NCBI GenBank assembly: GCA_964495375.1 | Contig: CAZBWM010000035.1 | Coordinates: 1 to 64,000 of the forward strand | Source of the DNA: JAIESQ01 sp964495375 | Lineage (GTDB): Bacteria > Planctomycetota > Planctomycetia > Pirellulales > JAEUIK01 | Reading direction: 5' to 3' | DNA: 64,000 nt | Shown here: in pieces, positions 19,027-28,703 of the stretch | Layout of the letters: the number at the start of each line of letters is the position of its first letter | Numbering within the stretch: position 1 is the first letter of the stretch | Program-made: the position numbers and the translations under genes | Notes under the pieces: generated by a model | The model's input: the letters and a program-made list of their open reading frames with translations, nothing else | Database searches by the model: none | What the model was told of the DNA's origin: nothing

Positions 19027-19185
19027 GGGTGGCCCAGCCGCTTGCCGGCTGGGTCGCGAAGCGACAAGAAGCCTTCTGAAACTGTCGTGCCTCGAGCTGG
19101 CCGCGCGGCATGAATCGATTCTTGTGGCTGCGCCAGTTGCTGTTGAGCTCGCGGAGCGAGCGCGCTGCGAGCAGCCGGGCCACCC
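19027..19185. repeat. 159-bp interspersed repeat, copy A
   Basis: The element begins GGGTGGCCCAGCCG and ends CAGCCGGGCCACCC, giving terminal inverted repeats. It has the same length as copies at 36640-36798 and 58796-58954, and its left half matches a truncated copy ending at 62180. The right flank (GGTTAGCGGCGTTGAGTGGC) is also shared with the copy at 36640, so the true unit may be longer. No coding capacity is seen. Confidence 0.8.
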
Positions 19186-19291
19186 AGATCAAACGGTTAG
19201 CGGCGTTGAGTGGCTACCGAAACGCGGCCGACGGTAGTACGAGCCGTGGTTAACCCGCGATGTGCGGCTAACTGCCCGGTTGGCGCGGCTT

Positions 19292-20104
19292 TCAACCCGC
19301 TTGATTCGGCGCCAGGTCGCGATACAAGAGCACTGCCCCAACAACGGCCGTTGTCAGCAAAACCCCGCCTAAGATCGGCACGAAATTGGCCAAGAGCACC
19401 ACCACCCCCAGCCCGATCGTGGCCGGCCAATGCTGCCGGGCGAATTGGTGTTTTCGCGGCCGTGGCCAGCCGCGCAGCGACTGTGGGTAGTCGAGATAGT
19501 CGCGGCCAAAGACGTAGCCGTCGACGACGATCGCCAGCGGGATCGCGATCATCGAGCCGATCACCGGCAAGCAGTTCAACAGCAGCAGCCCGGCGTTGAT
19601 GACCAATAGCACCAGGGCCGTCCATAGCGCGTCGAAGATCTGCCGCAGGACGGGGAGCTCGCGCAGCTCGCTAGCCGGAGTGCCGAGCGAAAGCTCCACG
19701 CGCCGGGCAAGCACGCTGTTGAACTGATCGGTCAACAGCGCGCCGAAGATCAGCCAGCCGACGACGGTCAACCCGGCCGTGGCCGCCACGAGCCCCAAGA
19801 TGCTGAGCACTTCACCGGTCCAACCCAAGATGCTGTTCGCGAAGCGGTCGTGGATCGCCTGGCCAAACGCAATCGCTCCCCACACCGCGGCGACGAGCAC
19901 CAGCAACGTCACCAGGATGTTCAAGATCACCGGCAGAATGCCGTAGCGCCAGAGCGCCGGGTGCTTGTTCAAATAGGCCAGACCGCGAATGGGAGCCGCG
20001 AACCCCGCGTAAAACTCGGCGAAGAAACCGCGCGGCGCGCTTGTTTGGCGATTGATCTCGCGGCTAAACGTCGTCGGCGGATCGGACGGCAGGTTGTGGG
20101 CCAT
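19292..20104 (-). CDS. EI24/CysZ-like integral membrane protein
   Basis: This 270-residue protein has about five to six membrane segments and the layout of the EI24 (CysZ) family, with an early amphipathic RGFFAEFYAGFAAPIRGLAYL segment and the re-entrant-like GLLLLNCLPVIGSMIAIPLAIVVDGY stretch near residue 180. Bacterial CysZ imports sulfate, but many planctomycete relatives have no cysteine-gene context and an unknown role. Here it lies 62 bases downstream of rnc on the same strand and may be co-transcribed. A start 39 bases upstream is possible. Confidence 0.78.
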   Translation of the reverse strand: MAHNLPSDPPTTFSREINRQTSAPRGFFAEFYAGFAAPIRGLAYLNKHPALWRYGILPVILNILVTLLVLVAAVWGAIAFGQAIHDRFANSILGWTGEVLSILGLVAATAGLTVVGWLIFGALLTDQFNSVLARRVELSLGTPASELRELPVLRQIFDALWTALVLLVINAGLLLLNCLPVIGSMIAIPLAIVVDGYVFGRDYLDYPQSLRGWPRPRKHQFARQHWPATIGLGVVVLLANFVPILGGVLLTTAVVGAVLLYRDLAPNQAG

Positions 20105-20166
20105 CGAAATCTGCCCTGGCCGAAGGGACAGCCTTGTGCGCATAACGCGAGGCTGCCTGGTGCGAC

Positions 20167-20907
20167 TCAGTCGGAAGGATACGGCACCGGCTCGCCACCC
20201 AATTCGCTGAGTGCATTGCGGGCCGCCCGTTGCTCAGCTTCTTTCTTGTTGCGGCCCCAGGCAGGCTGGTAGCGATTGCGGCCGATCTGGGCCGAGATCT
20301 TGAAGCACTTGCTGTGATCGGGGCCCTTCTCGTCGAGCAACTGATACGTAGGCGTGGTGCCGTATTCGCGCTGGGCGAGCTGCTGCAGCATCGATTTGAA
20401 ATTGCCGCCATGATCGCCACCGGCGGCTGCTTCGATCTCGGGACCGATGTGTTCTCGAATGAACGCGCGGGCCGGCGCATCGCCACCGTCGAGATACATG
20501 GCCGCCACGAGCGATTCGAAGACGTCGGCCAATAGCGAGGGGGGGACGGTCGGGTGGGTGGTCATCCCTTTGCCGAGGATCAGAAACTCTTCGAGCCCCA
20601 GCGCCTGGCTGATCTTCGCGCAGGTTTGGCGACTGACGACGATGCTTTTGATCTTGGTGAGCTCCCCTTCGAGATTCTCAGGGTAGCTGTGGAAGAGCAT
20701 CTCGCAAACGACCGCGCCGAGGATGGCGTCGCCGAGAAACTCGAGCCGCTCGTTCGAGGCCAGGCGGTGCTGGGCCCCCGAGGCGTGCGTGAGCGCGGCG
20801 CGTAACAGCGACTTGTTCTGGAACGTATAGTCGATCCGCTTTTCACACCGCTCTAAATCCGAGGGAATCTCGATGGCGGTATCCGGAAGCTCGACCGAAC
20901 GGGTCAT
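20167..20907 (-). CDS. rnc: Ribonuclease III
   Basis: This 246-residue enzyme cuts double-stranded RNA in rRNA and mRNA maturation. The catalytic signature NERLEFLGDAILG lies near residues 53-65, a second acidic cluster (DVFESLVAAMYLDGG) near 128-142, and the C-terminal double-stranded RNA-binding domain near 165-240 ends with the basic GRNKKEAEQRAARNAL helix. All catalytic acidic residues are in place and the length is normal. Confidence 0.95.
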   Translation of the reverse strand: MTRSVELPDTAIEIPSDLERCEKRIDYTFQNKSLLRAALTHASGAQHRLASNERLEFLGDAILGAVVCEMLFHSYPENLEGELTKIKSIVVSRQTCAKISQALGLEEFLILGKGMTTHPTVPPSLLADVFESLVAAMYLDGGDAPARAFIREHIGPEIEAAAGGDHGGNFKSMLQQLAQREYGTTPTYQLLDEKGPDHSKCFKISAQIGRNRYQPAWGRNKKEAEQRAARNALSELGGEPVPYPSD

Positions 20908-21393
20908 GCGAAAGGCTCAGCAGCTTGCTGCATCGAACAACGGCCCCCTGTCGCTGGCAGGGATTACTCTTTACGTAAACCTAGCTGCCAGCGGCATTTT
21001 TGTCAATCTTAACAGGATTGGACGCATCCCCCTGCGCGCGTCGAATGGCCGGCAGCAAGCCCGTGAGATTACGTTTCGCAAAGGCTCCGAAAGATCAACG
21101 TGCCGTCGCGCAACAGTGCTTCTAGGGCGCGCCGGGTGCGCGTCGTAACGCTAGTGCGGGTGACAGCAGCCGTCGAGTTCGTCTTGTCGACATCGGCCTG
21201 AAAGTGGAGAACTCACGCTGACTTCGCCGCGTAGAACGCCACAGGCTCGTCATGGGCGGCGGTTGGGCCATCGACAGATCATGGCGCGAGCTTATCTGTC
21301 GAGTGTCGACTGCCGCGGCCTGAAACTCAGCGACGAGCCCAATTCATTTCGCTTTATCAGGATTCATCGGAAAGAAGTAGGAGGTTTTCGCGT
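20908..21393. other. Divergent intergenic region between rnc and the HtrA gene
   Basis: About 490 bases with no gene. It should carry promoters for both divergent genes; no clear consensus pair was seen. The last 16 bases hold a strong AGGAGG ribosome site (21379-21384) that fixes the start of the protease gene at 21394. Confidence 0.45.
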
Positions 21394-22881
21394 ATGAGCT
21401 CACTAGCCCAACCTGCTCGCTCGCGGCTCGGACTATACACCGCGATCGGGGCCTTAGCGATTGGCGGGGCGCTGCCGCTGGCCTGGTCGCAACAGCCCGA
21501 GGCCCGCGAGGCCATCTCCGAGGCCAATCAACTCTCGAAGGCCTTCCGTCAAGCGGCCAATACGGCCATGCCGACGGTCGTGAAAATCAAAGCCCGCACC
21601 AAGCAGCGGGAAGTCTCTGGCCGCGCCAGCGGCGAGAACCCCTTCCGCGGCACTCCGCTGGAAGACATGTTCCGCGATTTCAACGGCAACATGCGCGTTC
21701 CCCCGCGCGATGGCGTCGGCTCGGGCGTGATCATCGATCGCTCGGGCATCGTGCTCACCAACAATCACGTGGTCGAAGGGGCCGACGAAGTGATCGTCGT
21801 GCTGTCGGACCATCGTGAGTTCAAGGCTACGGAAGTGAAGACCGATCCGGAAAGCGATCTGGCGGTTGTGCGTTTCTCGGGTGGTGGCGATCTGCCCGTC
21901 GCCAAGCTCGGCGATTCGGACCGTCTGGAGATTGGCGACTGGGTGCTGGCGATCGGCAACCCGTTCGAGCTCGAGACGACCGTGAGCGCTGGGATCATCA
22001 GTGGTCGCGGCCGCGAGCTGGGCTCGATCCGCCGCGCGCGCTTCTTGCAGACCGACGCCGCGATCAACCCGGGCAACTCGGGTGGGCCGCTGGTGAACCT
22101 CGACGGTGAAGTGATCGGCATCAACACGGCCATTGCTTCTTCGAGCGGCGGTTACCAAGGGGTTGGTTTCGCCGTGCCGGTGAACCTGGCCCGTTGGGTC
22201 GTGCCGCAGTTGATCGAGAAGGGCTCGGTCGAACGGGCTTACCTGGGCGTCAAGATCGGCGCGATGAGCTCCGAGCTCGCTCAGCAATTCGGCAGTGACA
22301 CGACGGATGGCGTGATCGTCGGCGAGGTAATGCCGAACACGCCGGCGGCCGAGGCGGGCTTCCAGGATGGCGACGTGATCACGCACTTCGGCGGCAAGCG
22401 GGTACACACCCCGACCGAGCTGACCGAATTAGTCGAGCGGACGCCCTTCGGCAACAAGCAAACCGTGCAGGTGTTGCGCGATGGCAAGCCGCACGATTTG
22501 AGTGTGACCGTCAAGCGGATGCCGAACGACTTTGCGCAAGCGGAAGCAGCCGAAGCGGACGAGTCTCCGGAGTCGCCGAAGAAGCGGGCTGCGGCCGGCT
22601 CGAAGCTTGGTCTCGAAGTCGCCGATCTCGGCGCCGAAGAGGCCGCGAAGCTCGGCTACGAAGGACAGACGGGCGTGCTCGTCACGTCGGTTGACGAGAA
22701 TGGCCCCGCCTACCAGAAAGGCATCCGCGAAGGGATGCTCGTCCGTCGCGTCGGGCGCACTGCCGTGTCGAACAGCGCTGAGTTCGAAAAAGCGCTCGCC
22801 GACACCACGCTCGAGGAAGGCATTCTGCTGCTCGTCCGCAGTCCGCAAGGGCGGCAGTTCTTCGTTGTCGTGAAGTCCTAA
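21394..22881 (+). CDS. HtrA/DegP-type periplasmic serine protease with two PDZ domains
   Basis: This 495-residue protein is a Do/DegP-like quality-control protease. An N-terminal signal or anchor (LGLYTAIGALAIGGALPLAWS) precedes a trypsin-like domain with catalytic His125 (NNHVVEGAD), Asp155 (ESDLAVV) and Ser229 (GNSGGPL). Two PDZ domains follow (about 290-380 and 410-490), separated by an acidic, Ala/Glu-rich linker. It should degrade or hold misfolded envelope proteins. It stands alone, with a strong ribosome site before and an intrinsic terminator after, so is a single-gene unit. Confidence 0.94.
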   Translation: MSSLAQPARSRLGLYTAIGALAIGGALPLAWSQQPEAREAISEANQLSKAFRQAANTAMPTVVKIKARTKQREVSGRASGENPFRGTPLEDMFRDFNGNMRVPPRDGVGSGVIIDRSGIVLTNNHVVEGADEVIVVLSDHREFKATEVKTDPESDLAVVRFSGGGDLPVAKLGDSDRLEIGDWVLAIGNPFELETTVSAGIISGRGRELGSIRRARFLQTDAAINPGNSGGPLVNLDGEVIGINTAIASSSGGYQGVGFAVPVNLARWVVPQLIEKGSVERAYLGVKIGAMSSELAQQFGSDTTDGVIVGEVMPNTPAAEAGFQDGDVITHFGGKRVHTPTELTELVERTPFGNKQTVQVLRDGKPHDLSVTVKRMPNDFAQAEAAEADESPESPKKRAAAGSKLGLEVADLGAEEAAKLGYEGQTGVLVTSVDENGPAYQKGIREGMLVRRVGRTAVSNSAEFEKALADTTLEEGILLLVRSPQGRQFFVVVKS

Positions 22882-22919
22882 CGAGACGGTAGTCGACCGA
22901 TCAACCACTTCAACAACAC

Positions 22920-22963
22920 GACCCGCGTGGCGAGCACTGGCTTGCCGCGCGGGTCTTTTTTTT
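22920..22963 (+). terminator. Intrinsic terminator of the HtrA gene
   Basis: A GACCCGCG/CGCGGGTC stem, extended by GGC/GCC pairing within, is followed by a run of eight T residues, 38 bases after the protease stop codon. Confidence 0.88.
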
Positions 22964-23007
22964 GTTGCGTGAGGTAACGTGGCCGTGGCCAAGGCCCCGG
23001 TTCGTGG

Positions 23008-25887
23008 CTATGGCGAGGTCTCTTCGGGCACGAGCGTGTCGGCATCGGCCGAACTTTCGTCGACGGGGCCTGCGCCCGATGTGTCGGCGTCGGGAGCCGG
23101 CCAGTAGCTGCCATCTCCTTCGCCGGCTGACTCGCTTTCGTGCGCTGCCCCGGTGGCGTCTTCGCTCGAAGCGTCGGCGTCTTCGGGACCGGGAGCAGGT
23201 GCGCTCCTACGGCGTGGCTTGGCGGCCGCTCCGTCGCCATAGAAGCGAGTGGTTTCCTCTGCCGACAGCTTAGTCTCGAGCTCGGCGCACTGAACTTCGG
23301 CGCGGAACAAATGGTTGCCCGGCTGCTGCGCCTGGGCTTTGATCGTCAGCACGATTTCTTGCCCGGCGCCGATCGAAGCGAGCGGAGCGAACGTGATCCG
23401 CCCGGGGCCAACGTGGTGCTTGCCCCCTTCGATCTGCACGGGCTCGATGCCGCGAGAGAAGAAGGCCACGACGCCGATGCCGGCGGCGCTCTTCGTGCCG
23501 CGATTATGAATGTGAATCTCGTAGACCGCTTCCTGCCCGACAGGCACCGGGCCGGAAGGATCTTTGACTTCCAACGACAGGTCGGCGAGGGCCTCGACTT
23601 CGGTCGTCAGGCTAAAGCTGTTTTCGAGCTCTTCGTCGGCCGTGGCGACAATCTGCGTCGTGGCGTTACCGGCCGCGGTCAGTTCACAGCGGTAGGTCAC
23701 CACCCACTCGGCGCCGGGTCGCAGCGTTGCGCTCGACCACTCGGTGCGTTTCGAGTCTTCAGCGACGGTGGCGCCGTCGCTCCCGGAGACGAACGTCGCG
23801 CCGGCCGGCAGAATGGCCGCAAGCTTGACGTTTTGCGCCGCCGCGTTGCCGGGGTTGCTGACGTGAACGGTGTAGGTGCCCGCCGTGCCTGCATACAGGA
23901 GTTGCGGGCCTTCGACTTCAACTTTGAGATCGGCCCGACGAACGAGCACTTCTTCGTCGACGGCAGCGGTCAGCGAGCCATCGGCCGTGGCTTCGGCCCG
24001 CAGACGTAAGGTACCTTGCTGGCGCGCGGTGAGCTCGAGCTCGACGACTTTGCTGCCGCCTGCCCGCAGCGTGCCGACTTCGTGGATCACCGCCTGCGTG
24101 TCGCCAGGTGTCGTGGGGAGCAGTCGCACGACGACATGTTCGGCATCCCCGGTGCCGGGATTCGTAAGCGTGAGCTTGTAACTATCGCGTTTGCCAAAGT
24201 AGACCTCTTCGGGGCCGACCAGGCTCATCAGCAGCTTGGGTTCCTGGACCTCAACCATCGTGTTGACAGCGACGGGAGACAGCGACCATTCGACTCCCAA
24301 TTCGATCGGCCGGCTTTTCTTGGGTACGAGTCGCAGCGTCATGCTGGTCTCGCTGTGGGCGCCCAACGAATCGACCAACCACTCGACCCCCGCGCCCCGA
24401 TCGATCGACTTGGCGGGCCGGACGCTGCCGACGCCTGCCTGGCTGCCAACCAGTTCGGCACCCTCGGGCACGCGCACGGTGACGAGCAGCCCTGCGGCGG
24501 CGATCGCTCCCGAGTTCTTGACGACGATGCGGTACGCGGCCGGCATGTCGACCTTGATCTTGCGAGGGCCGACGGTCTCGACACTGATCGCGGGGCTCTG
24601 CCGCGTGACGAGCACATCGGGGCCCGCAGCTTCCGCCTCGGCTTCATTTCGCGAAGTGCTCGCGGCCGCTGCGGTGGATTCCCGCCTATCAGACGAAGCC
24701 GTGGAACTATTGTCGGGCGTCGATGCGACCGAGGCGCTTGCCGTGTGCGACGATCGGCCGGCGCCACGTCGTGAGCGATTCTGGACGGTCTCGGATGCCG
24801 CGCTCGCGTTCGTCGTAGCGCGGCGCGACGAACGCGTTTCGCGAGTCGACGACGCTTGCTCGCTGGCGGGCGCCGTTGCGCCCGCGGTATTTTCTGTGTC
24901 ACTCGACGAGGTGTCAGTAGCGTCGCTGCTGGGCTGCTCGCTTTCGGTCGTAGAGCTTTCTTCGATCGCAGCGGGCTCATCGACGCCCGCCTCAGTCGAC
25001 TCCGTCGTGTTACTGCTCGAGGTTGCTGTGCCCGCCCCGGAAAGCAATCGCGACGAGCCGGCACGTCGAGCGCTGGCCAGCCGCTCTTCGAGCGAGTTAC
25101 CACGGGTAGCCCGCGACGTGCGCGCCGGTTGGCTCGCCACCGTCTCGGTGGTCGCAGGTGCTGCAACCGTTTCGGCGTCCGTGGAATTTGTATTGCTGGG
25201 GTTCGTGGCCGACGGTGCAGCCGCGACTGGTTCCATCTCGACGGGGCGCGCCGGAGGGACCAGCTCGTTGGCTGCCGGCATGCTGGAGGCCGGAACGTGT
25301 GGTTCACTCGGGCGGCTGGCGACAGACGCCGGCCGCTCCATCCGAGCCGAAGGACTCGACTGGGTTGTAAGTTCTTGTGCCTGAGGCGCCATGGGCTGGG
25401 CCTGCATGGGCGGTGTCTGACGCTCGTAACCGGGTTGCGCCGTGCGGCGGCTCGAACCAGCCGGTGCGCCAGATGCGGGCATCATCGAGCCGCCTTGATC
25501 CGCCAGGGGCAGCTCGCCGCTGCTGCCGGACATGGTCATTTCACTGGGGAAACCGGAGTTGCCCGATCCGGTGCGTGGAGGCTGTGCCGGGCGTGCCATG
25601 TTCGAGCGCGGCGGTCCCACGCGCGAGGGGGCGCCCTGTCCGGGCCAGTCAGGCACGCCTGTGATGCGATCGCGGGGCGGAGCGCCGCCGCGCGAGCGCG
25701 GCGACTGCGTCGCGGCCCGCGGATCTTGCGTCACGCGCGTATCATCGTCGCCGCCGAACAGATTGCGACGGAAGCGATCGAATCGCTGCGTGAGCGATGT
25801 AGATTTCTCTTTTTCTTGGCCGTGCGCGACACCGCCAAGCAGCAACAGGGCCACGAGCGTGGCCAACGTATATTCGCGGGTGGACAT
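23008..25887 (-). CDS. DUF11 repeat protein with long Ser/Thr-rich linker, exported
   Basis: This 959-residue protein starts with a signal peptide (MSTREYTLATLVALLLLGGVAHG); a longer frame upstream is discarded, though a start 45 bases earlier is possible. About 400 residues of Ser/Thr/Ala/Pro-rich, probably disordered sequence follow. From about residue 430 to 880 come several Ig-like repeats of the DUF11/CARDB type, with recurring YRIVVKNSG, YKLTLTNPG, YTVHVSNPG and YEIHIHNRG cores. The end is acidic and Pro/Ser-rich. Such proteins are common in planctomycetes and presumably sit in the cell envelope; no enzymatic role is visible. Confidence 0.88.
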   Translation of the reverse strand: MSTREYTLATLVALLLLGGVAHGQEKEKSTSLTQRFDRFRRNLFGGDDDTRVTQDPRAATQSPRSRGGAPPRDRITGVPDWPGQGAPSRVGPPRSNMARPAQPPRTGSGNSGFPSEMTMSGSSGELPLADQGGSMMPASGAPAGSSRRTAQPGYERQTPPMQAQPMAPQAQELTTQSSPSARMERPASVASRPSEPHVPASSMPAANELVPPARPVEMEPVAAAPSATNPSNTNSTDAETVAAPATTETVASQPARTSRATRGNSLEERLASARRAGSSRLLSGAGTATSSSNTTESTEAGVDEPAAIEESSTTESEQPSSDATDTSSSDTENTAGATAPASEQASSTRETRSSRRATTNASAASETVQNRSRRGAGRSSHTASASVASTPDNSSTASSDRRESTAAAASTSRNEAEAEAAGPDVLVTRQSPAISVETVGPRKIKVDMPAAYRIVVKNSGAIAAAGLLVTVRVPEGAELVGSQAGVGSVRPAKSIDRGAGVEWLVDSLGAHSETSMTLRLVPKKSRPIELGVEWSLSPVAVNTMVEVQEPKLLMSLVGPEEVYFGKRDSYKLTLTNPGTGDAEHVVVRLLPTTPGDTQAVIHEVGTLRAGGSKVVELELTARQQGTLRLRAEATADGSLTAAVDEEVLVRRADLKVEVEGPQLLYAGTAGTYTVHVSNPGNAAAQNVKLAAILPAGATFVSGSDGATVAEDSKRTEWSSATLRPGAEWVVTYRCELTAAGNATTQIVATADEELENSFSLTTEVEALADLSLEVKDPSGPVPVGQEAVYEIHIHNRGTKSAAGIGVVAFFSRGIEPVQIEGGKHHVGPGRITFAPLASIGAGQEIVLTIKAQAQQPGNHLFRAEVQCAELETKLSAEETTRFYGDGAAAKPRRRSAPAPGPEDADASSEDATGAAHESESAGEGDGSYWPAPDADTSGAGPVDESSADADTLVPEETSP

Positions 25888-26105
25888 GAGCGCATTCCGC
25901 CGGTTCGGTTCGTAATGGGTCGAATCCGCCATCGTTATCGACCGACCGCCCTTGTGGATTGAGTCGACTTTGCGGATTAGTCCGAAAAACCACAACTGCC
26001 AGCAGTGCTGCCAGCCCGGCGCATGGGATGCAGGCAGGAAAGGAAAAACAGAGAAGCGGCGAACTGCCAGCTTGCGAGCAAGCAAGTCAACCAAACGCTG
26101 GCCCG

Positions 26106-26657
26106 CTACGGCAGCGGCGCCAGCTCGTCGGGCGCGCGTTTGATGACCTGCCAGAAGCCACTGCCGACAAAACCCGCGATGCCGCTGATCACGGCCGAGG
26201 CGCCCGTCCAAACGGCGCACGCCGCGAAACTGACCTGGTGTAGATGGATCAGTGCGAGCACCAGGCAGCCCATGAGCCCACCGATGCCCGCCGCGACCAG
26301 AGTCGTCACGTAGCGCGAGCGTTCGAGCGTCGCCTGATGCCGTAGCCGATTCGCATCGGCGCGCTCGACCTGCGCTGGTGACAAAGGCGCCGTGCGGGGC
26401 GGATCCGAGTCGCCCGGCCGAGGAGCACCCGGTTCAAAAGTCCGCTTACCCCAGGCATTCGCCGCGACGTGCGCGGCGACGAGCAAGCCAACCCAGATCG
26501 CGGCAAACGACCAGACGGCCGGCAACACGCTCAGTGCGGCGAATAACGCGCTGCACAACGCCATCGCGATCAACAGCGATCGCAGGCTGAATTGCGGCGG
26601 ACGCTCCGGCGGCGACTCCGCAATTGGCAGGGCAGGTTGGCTGGGCGACTCGCTCAT
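26106..26657 (-). CDS. Small membrane protein of the planctomycete FSLRSLL type
   Basis: This 183-residue protein carries a Pro-rich N-terminus, then FSLRSLLIAMALCSALFAALS, a motif that often starts planctomycete membrane proteins of unknown function. Two membrane segments lie near residues 27-70 and two near 118-165, joined by a charged loop. Function is not known. It precedes the DUF11 gene on the same strand by about 220 bases. Confidence 0.65.
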   Translation of the reverse strand: MSESPSQPALPIAESPPERPPQFSLRSLLIAMALCSALFAALSVLPAVWSFAAIWVGLLVAAHVAANAWGKRTFEPGAPRPGDSDPPRTAPLSPAQVERADANRLRHQATLERSRYVTTLVAAGIGGLMGCLVLALIHLHQVSFAACAVWTGASAVISGIAGFVGSGFWQVIKRAPDELAPLP

Positions 26658-26886
26658 AGCGATGGTATCTAGACCGGAAGTAACTTGCCGAGGGTGATTC
26701 GCCGGCATTTCGCTTTCATTGTATCGCGCTGGTCGACATTTGACCGCTAGCGAGCGACTGCCGGCGCCTTGACCCCGCCAAAGCAAGTGACCTAGGATCG
26801 GCCACAGGAGCGGGCATCCGGTGTGCCAGCCGAGCCGAACCCGCACGCGGCCATCAACGGGCATTTAACGCCATAGGAACCTCATC

Positions 26887-28347
26887 GTGATCAATTCGTT
26901 GCGATTCTCGCGGCAAGAACTCGGCATGGCTCGGGCTGCAAGGCACCGGGCTCGGCTGACATTCTCGATGCGGTTTGCCATGCTGGCCGCCCTGGTCGCA
27001 GGCAGCGCGATGAGCGGTCTGATGGTGGGCACGGCCACGGCTGTCGAAAACTGGCCGCAGTTCCGCGGCGCTGAATCGCTCGGGACCGCCGACAACGATC
27101 GGCTGCCCGAGCGCTGGAGCGAGACCGAGAACGTGGCCTGGAAACGTCCGCTCCCCGGGCGCGGTTGGTCATCCCCCATCGTCTGGGGCAATAAGATTTT
27201 TCTGACCACGTGCGTTAACACCGCCGGCATTGAGGAGCCGACCAAGGGGCTCTACTTCCGCGGTGAGCGTCCCACGCCCGAGTCGATTCACAAGTGGATC
27301 GTTTACTGCCTTGACCTCACGACCGGCGAAGTGCTCTGGGAACGGCTCGCGCACGAAGGAGTGCCGCTGAGCTCGATTCATGTGAAGAACACCTTTGCCT
27401 CGGAGACACCGGTCACCGATGGGCAGCGCGTCTACGCTTACTTCGGCAACCTGGGTATTTACTGCTATGACCTCGACGGGCAAGCGCTCTGGTCGAAGAA
27501 GTTCGAGCCGCATCAGACACGTAATGGCTGGGGGACCGCGGCTTCGCCGGTCGTCTCCGGTGGTCGCGTGTTCATCGTCGACGACAACGAAGAGGCTTCG
27601 TTCATCGTCGCGCTCGACGCCGCCACGGGAAGCGAGCTGTGGCGCGACTCGCGCGACGAGAAAACCAACTGGGCCACGCCCTATGTCTGGAAGAACGACC
27701 TGCGCGAAGAGCTGATCACCGCCGGCACCAACAAAATCCGTTCCTACGACCTCGACGGCAAACTGCTCTGGGAGCTGGGGGGCATGTCGAGCATCGCCAT
27801 TCCGACGCCGTTTGCCGGCTTCGGGATGCTGTACCTTTCGTCGGGCTACGTCATGGACAAGCAGAAGCCGATCTATGCAGTGCGGCCCGGCGCCAGCGGC
27901 GACATTTCGCTCACCGAGGCCGCCCCCTCCAATCCATCGATTGCCTGGCATGTGGCCGACGGCGGGCCGTATAACACCAGTCCGTTGCTCTACGGAGACT
28001 ACCTCTACGTACTGCTCGATCGGGGCATGCTGAGTTGCTACGACGCCCACACAGGCGAGGCCAAATACGAGAAGCAGCGGCTGCCTGAAGGCCGCGCCTT
28101 CACGGCTTCTCCTTGGGCGTACCGCGGCAAGATTTTCTCGATCAATGAGTTTGGCGTGACCTTCGTCGTCGAGGCTGGCCCCGAATTCAAGCTCCTCTAT
28201 ACGAACGAACTGGCGAGCGAACCGATGTGCATGTCCACGCCGGCGATGGTCGGCGACCGGCTCTTGCTGCGGACGGCCACCGAATTGGTCTGCTTCCAGG
28301 AGGGAGCCCGCCTGGCCGTGCCCGCCAAGAGTGAGCCTGCGCAATAG
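26887..28347 (+). CDS. PQQ-like beta-propeller repeat protein, exported
   Basis: This 486-residue protein has an N-terminal signal-like hydrophobic segment (about residues 30-55), then the planctomycete-typical NWPQFRGAESLGTADNDRLPERWSETENVAWKRPLPG entry, and repeated propeller blades with YCLDLTTGEVLWE, YCYDLDGQALWS, VALDAATGSELWR and RSYDLDGKLLWEL signatures. It belongs to the PQQ-dependent dehydrogenase/BamB-like propeller group. It probably binds ligands or proteins outside the cytoplasm; catalytic residues of quinoprotein dehydrogenases are not evident. Confidence 0.9.
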   Translation: MINSLRFSRQELGMARAARHRARLTFSMRFAMLAALVAGSAMSGLMVGTATAVENWPQFRGAESLGTADNDRLPERWSETENVAWKRPLPGRGWSSPIVWGNKIFLTTCVNTAGIEEPTKGLYFRGERPTPESIHKWIVYCLDLTTGEVLWERLAHEGVPLSSIHVKNTFASETPVTDGQRVYAYFGNLGIYCYDLDGQALWSKKFEPHQTRNGWGTAASPVVSGGRVFIVDDNEEASFIVALDAATGSELWRDSRDEKTNWATPYVWKNDLREELITAGTNKIRSYDLDGKLLWELGGMSSIAIPTPFAGFGMLYLSSGYVMDKQKPIYAVRPGASGDISLTEAAPSNPSIAWHVADGGPYNTSPLLYGDYLYVLLDRGMLSCYDAHTGEAKYEKQRLPEGRAFTASPWAYRGKIFSINEFGVTFVVEAGPEFKLLYTNELASEPMCMSTPAMVGDRLLLRTATELVCFQEGARLAVPAKSEPAQ

Positions 28348-28430
28348 CTGCAGGCGGAAAGTTGTCGGCAGGTTGTCGCGGCTGCGGGATTTCGCGTAGC
28401 GGTCTGTCTGATCAGAACCCGCGTCCGAAC

Positions 28431-28499
28431 GGTGTCAGGAACCGATTCAAGCGGCACATCTCCAATCATTCTGCGTCCATTGAATCGGTTCCTGACACC
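28431..28499. repeat. 69-bp palindromic repeat, copy 1
   Basis: Perfect 20-base inverted arms, GGTGTCAGGAACCGATTCAA and its complement, enclose a 29-base spacer with CCAAT at spacer positions 12-16. Copies of equal length occur at 50383-50451 and 60008-60076, with the same CGAAC and GATCGG flanks. It lies between the propeller gene and the Fur promoter. Confidence 0.9.
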
Positions 28500-28551
28500 G
28501 ATCGGGCTGCCCGCTTAGTCGACTGACCGACACCCGGGTTTTTGGTGCGGC

Positions 28552-28579
28552 TTGATAAAGTCGTCACTGTTTGTAGAAT
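28552..28579 (+). promoter_or_regulatory. Promoter and possible Fur box ahead of the Fur-family gene
   Basis: TTGATA (28552-28557) and TAGAAT (28574-28579) are spaced by 16 bases. The -10 overlaps TAGAATCATTATTAGAT, which contains the AATCATTAT core of the classical Fur box, so the regulator may control its own promoter. The promoter call is moderate and the Fur box is a weak match. Confidence 0.5.
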
Positions 28580-28703
28580 CATTATTAGATTGCTGCAGAA
28601 CCCGTTTTCGCGAGCAGAGTTAAGGCTCGCAGGTTATCCTGGTACAGGGTGGCTTATCTCAACAGCCATGCTGCCAACCAGGGTCGTTGCCGTGGATGCC
28701 GTG

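Noticed and set aside
23008..26220. Extended N-terminus of the DUF11 protein
   Set aside because: The first 111 codons are Arg-rich noise ahead of a clear signal peptide at 25887.
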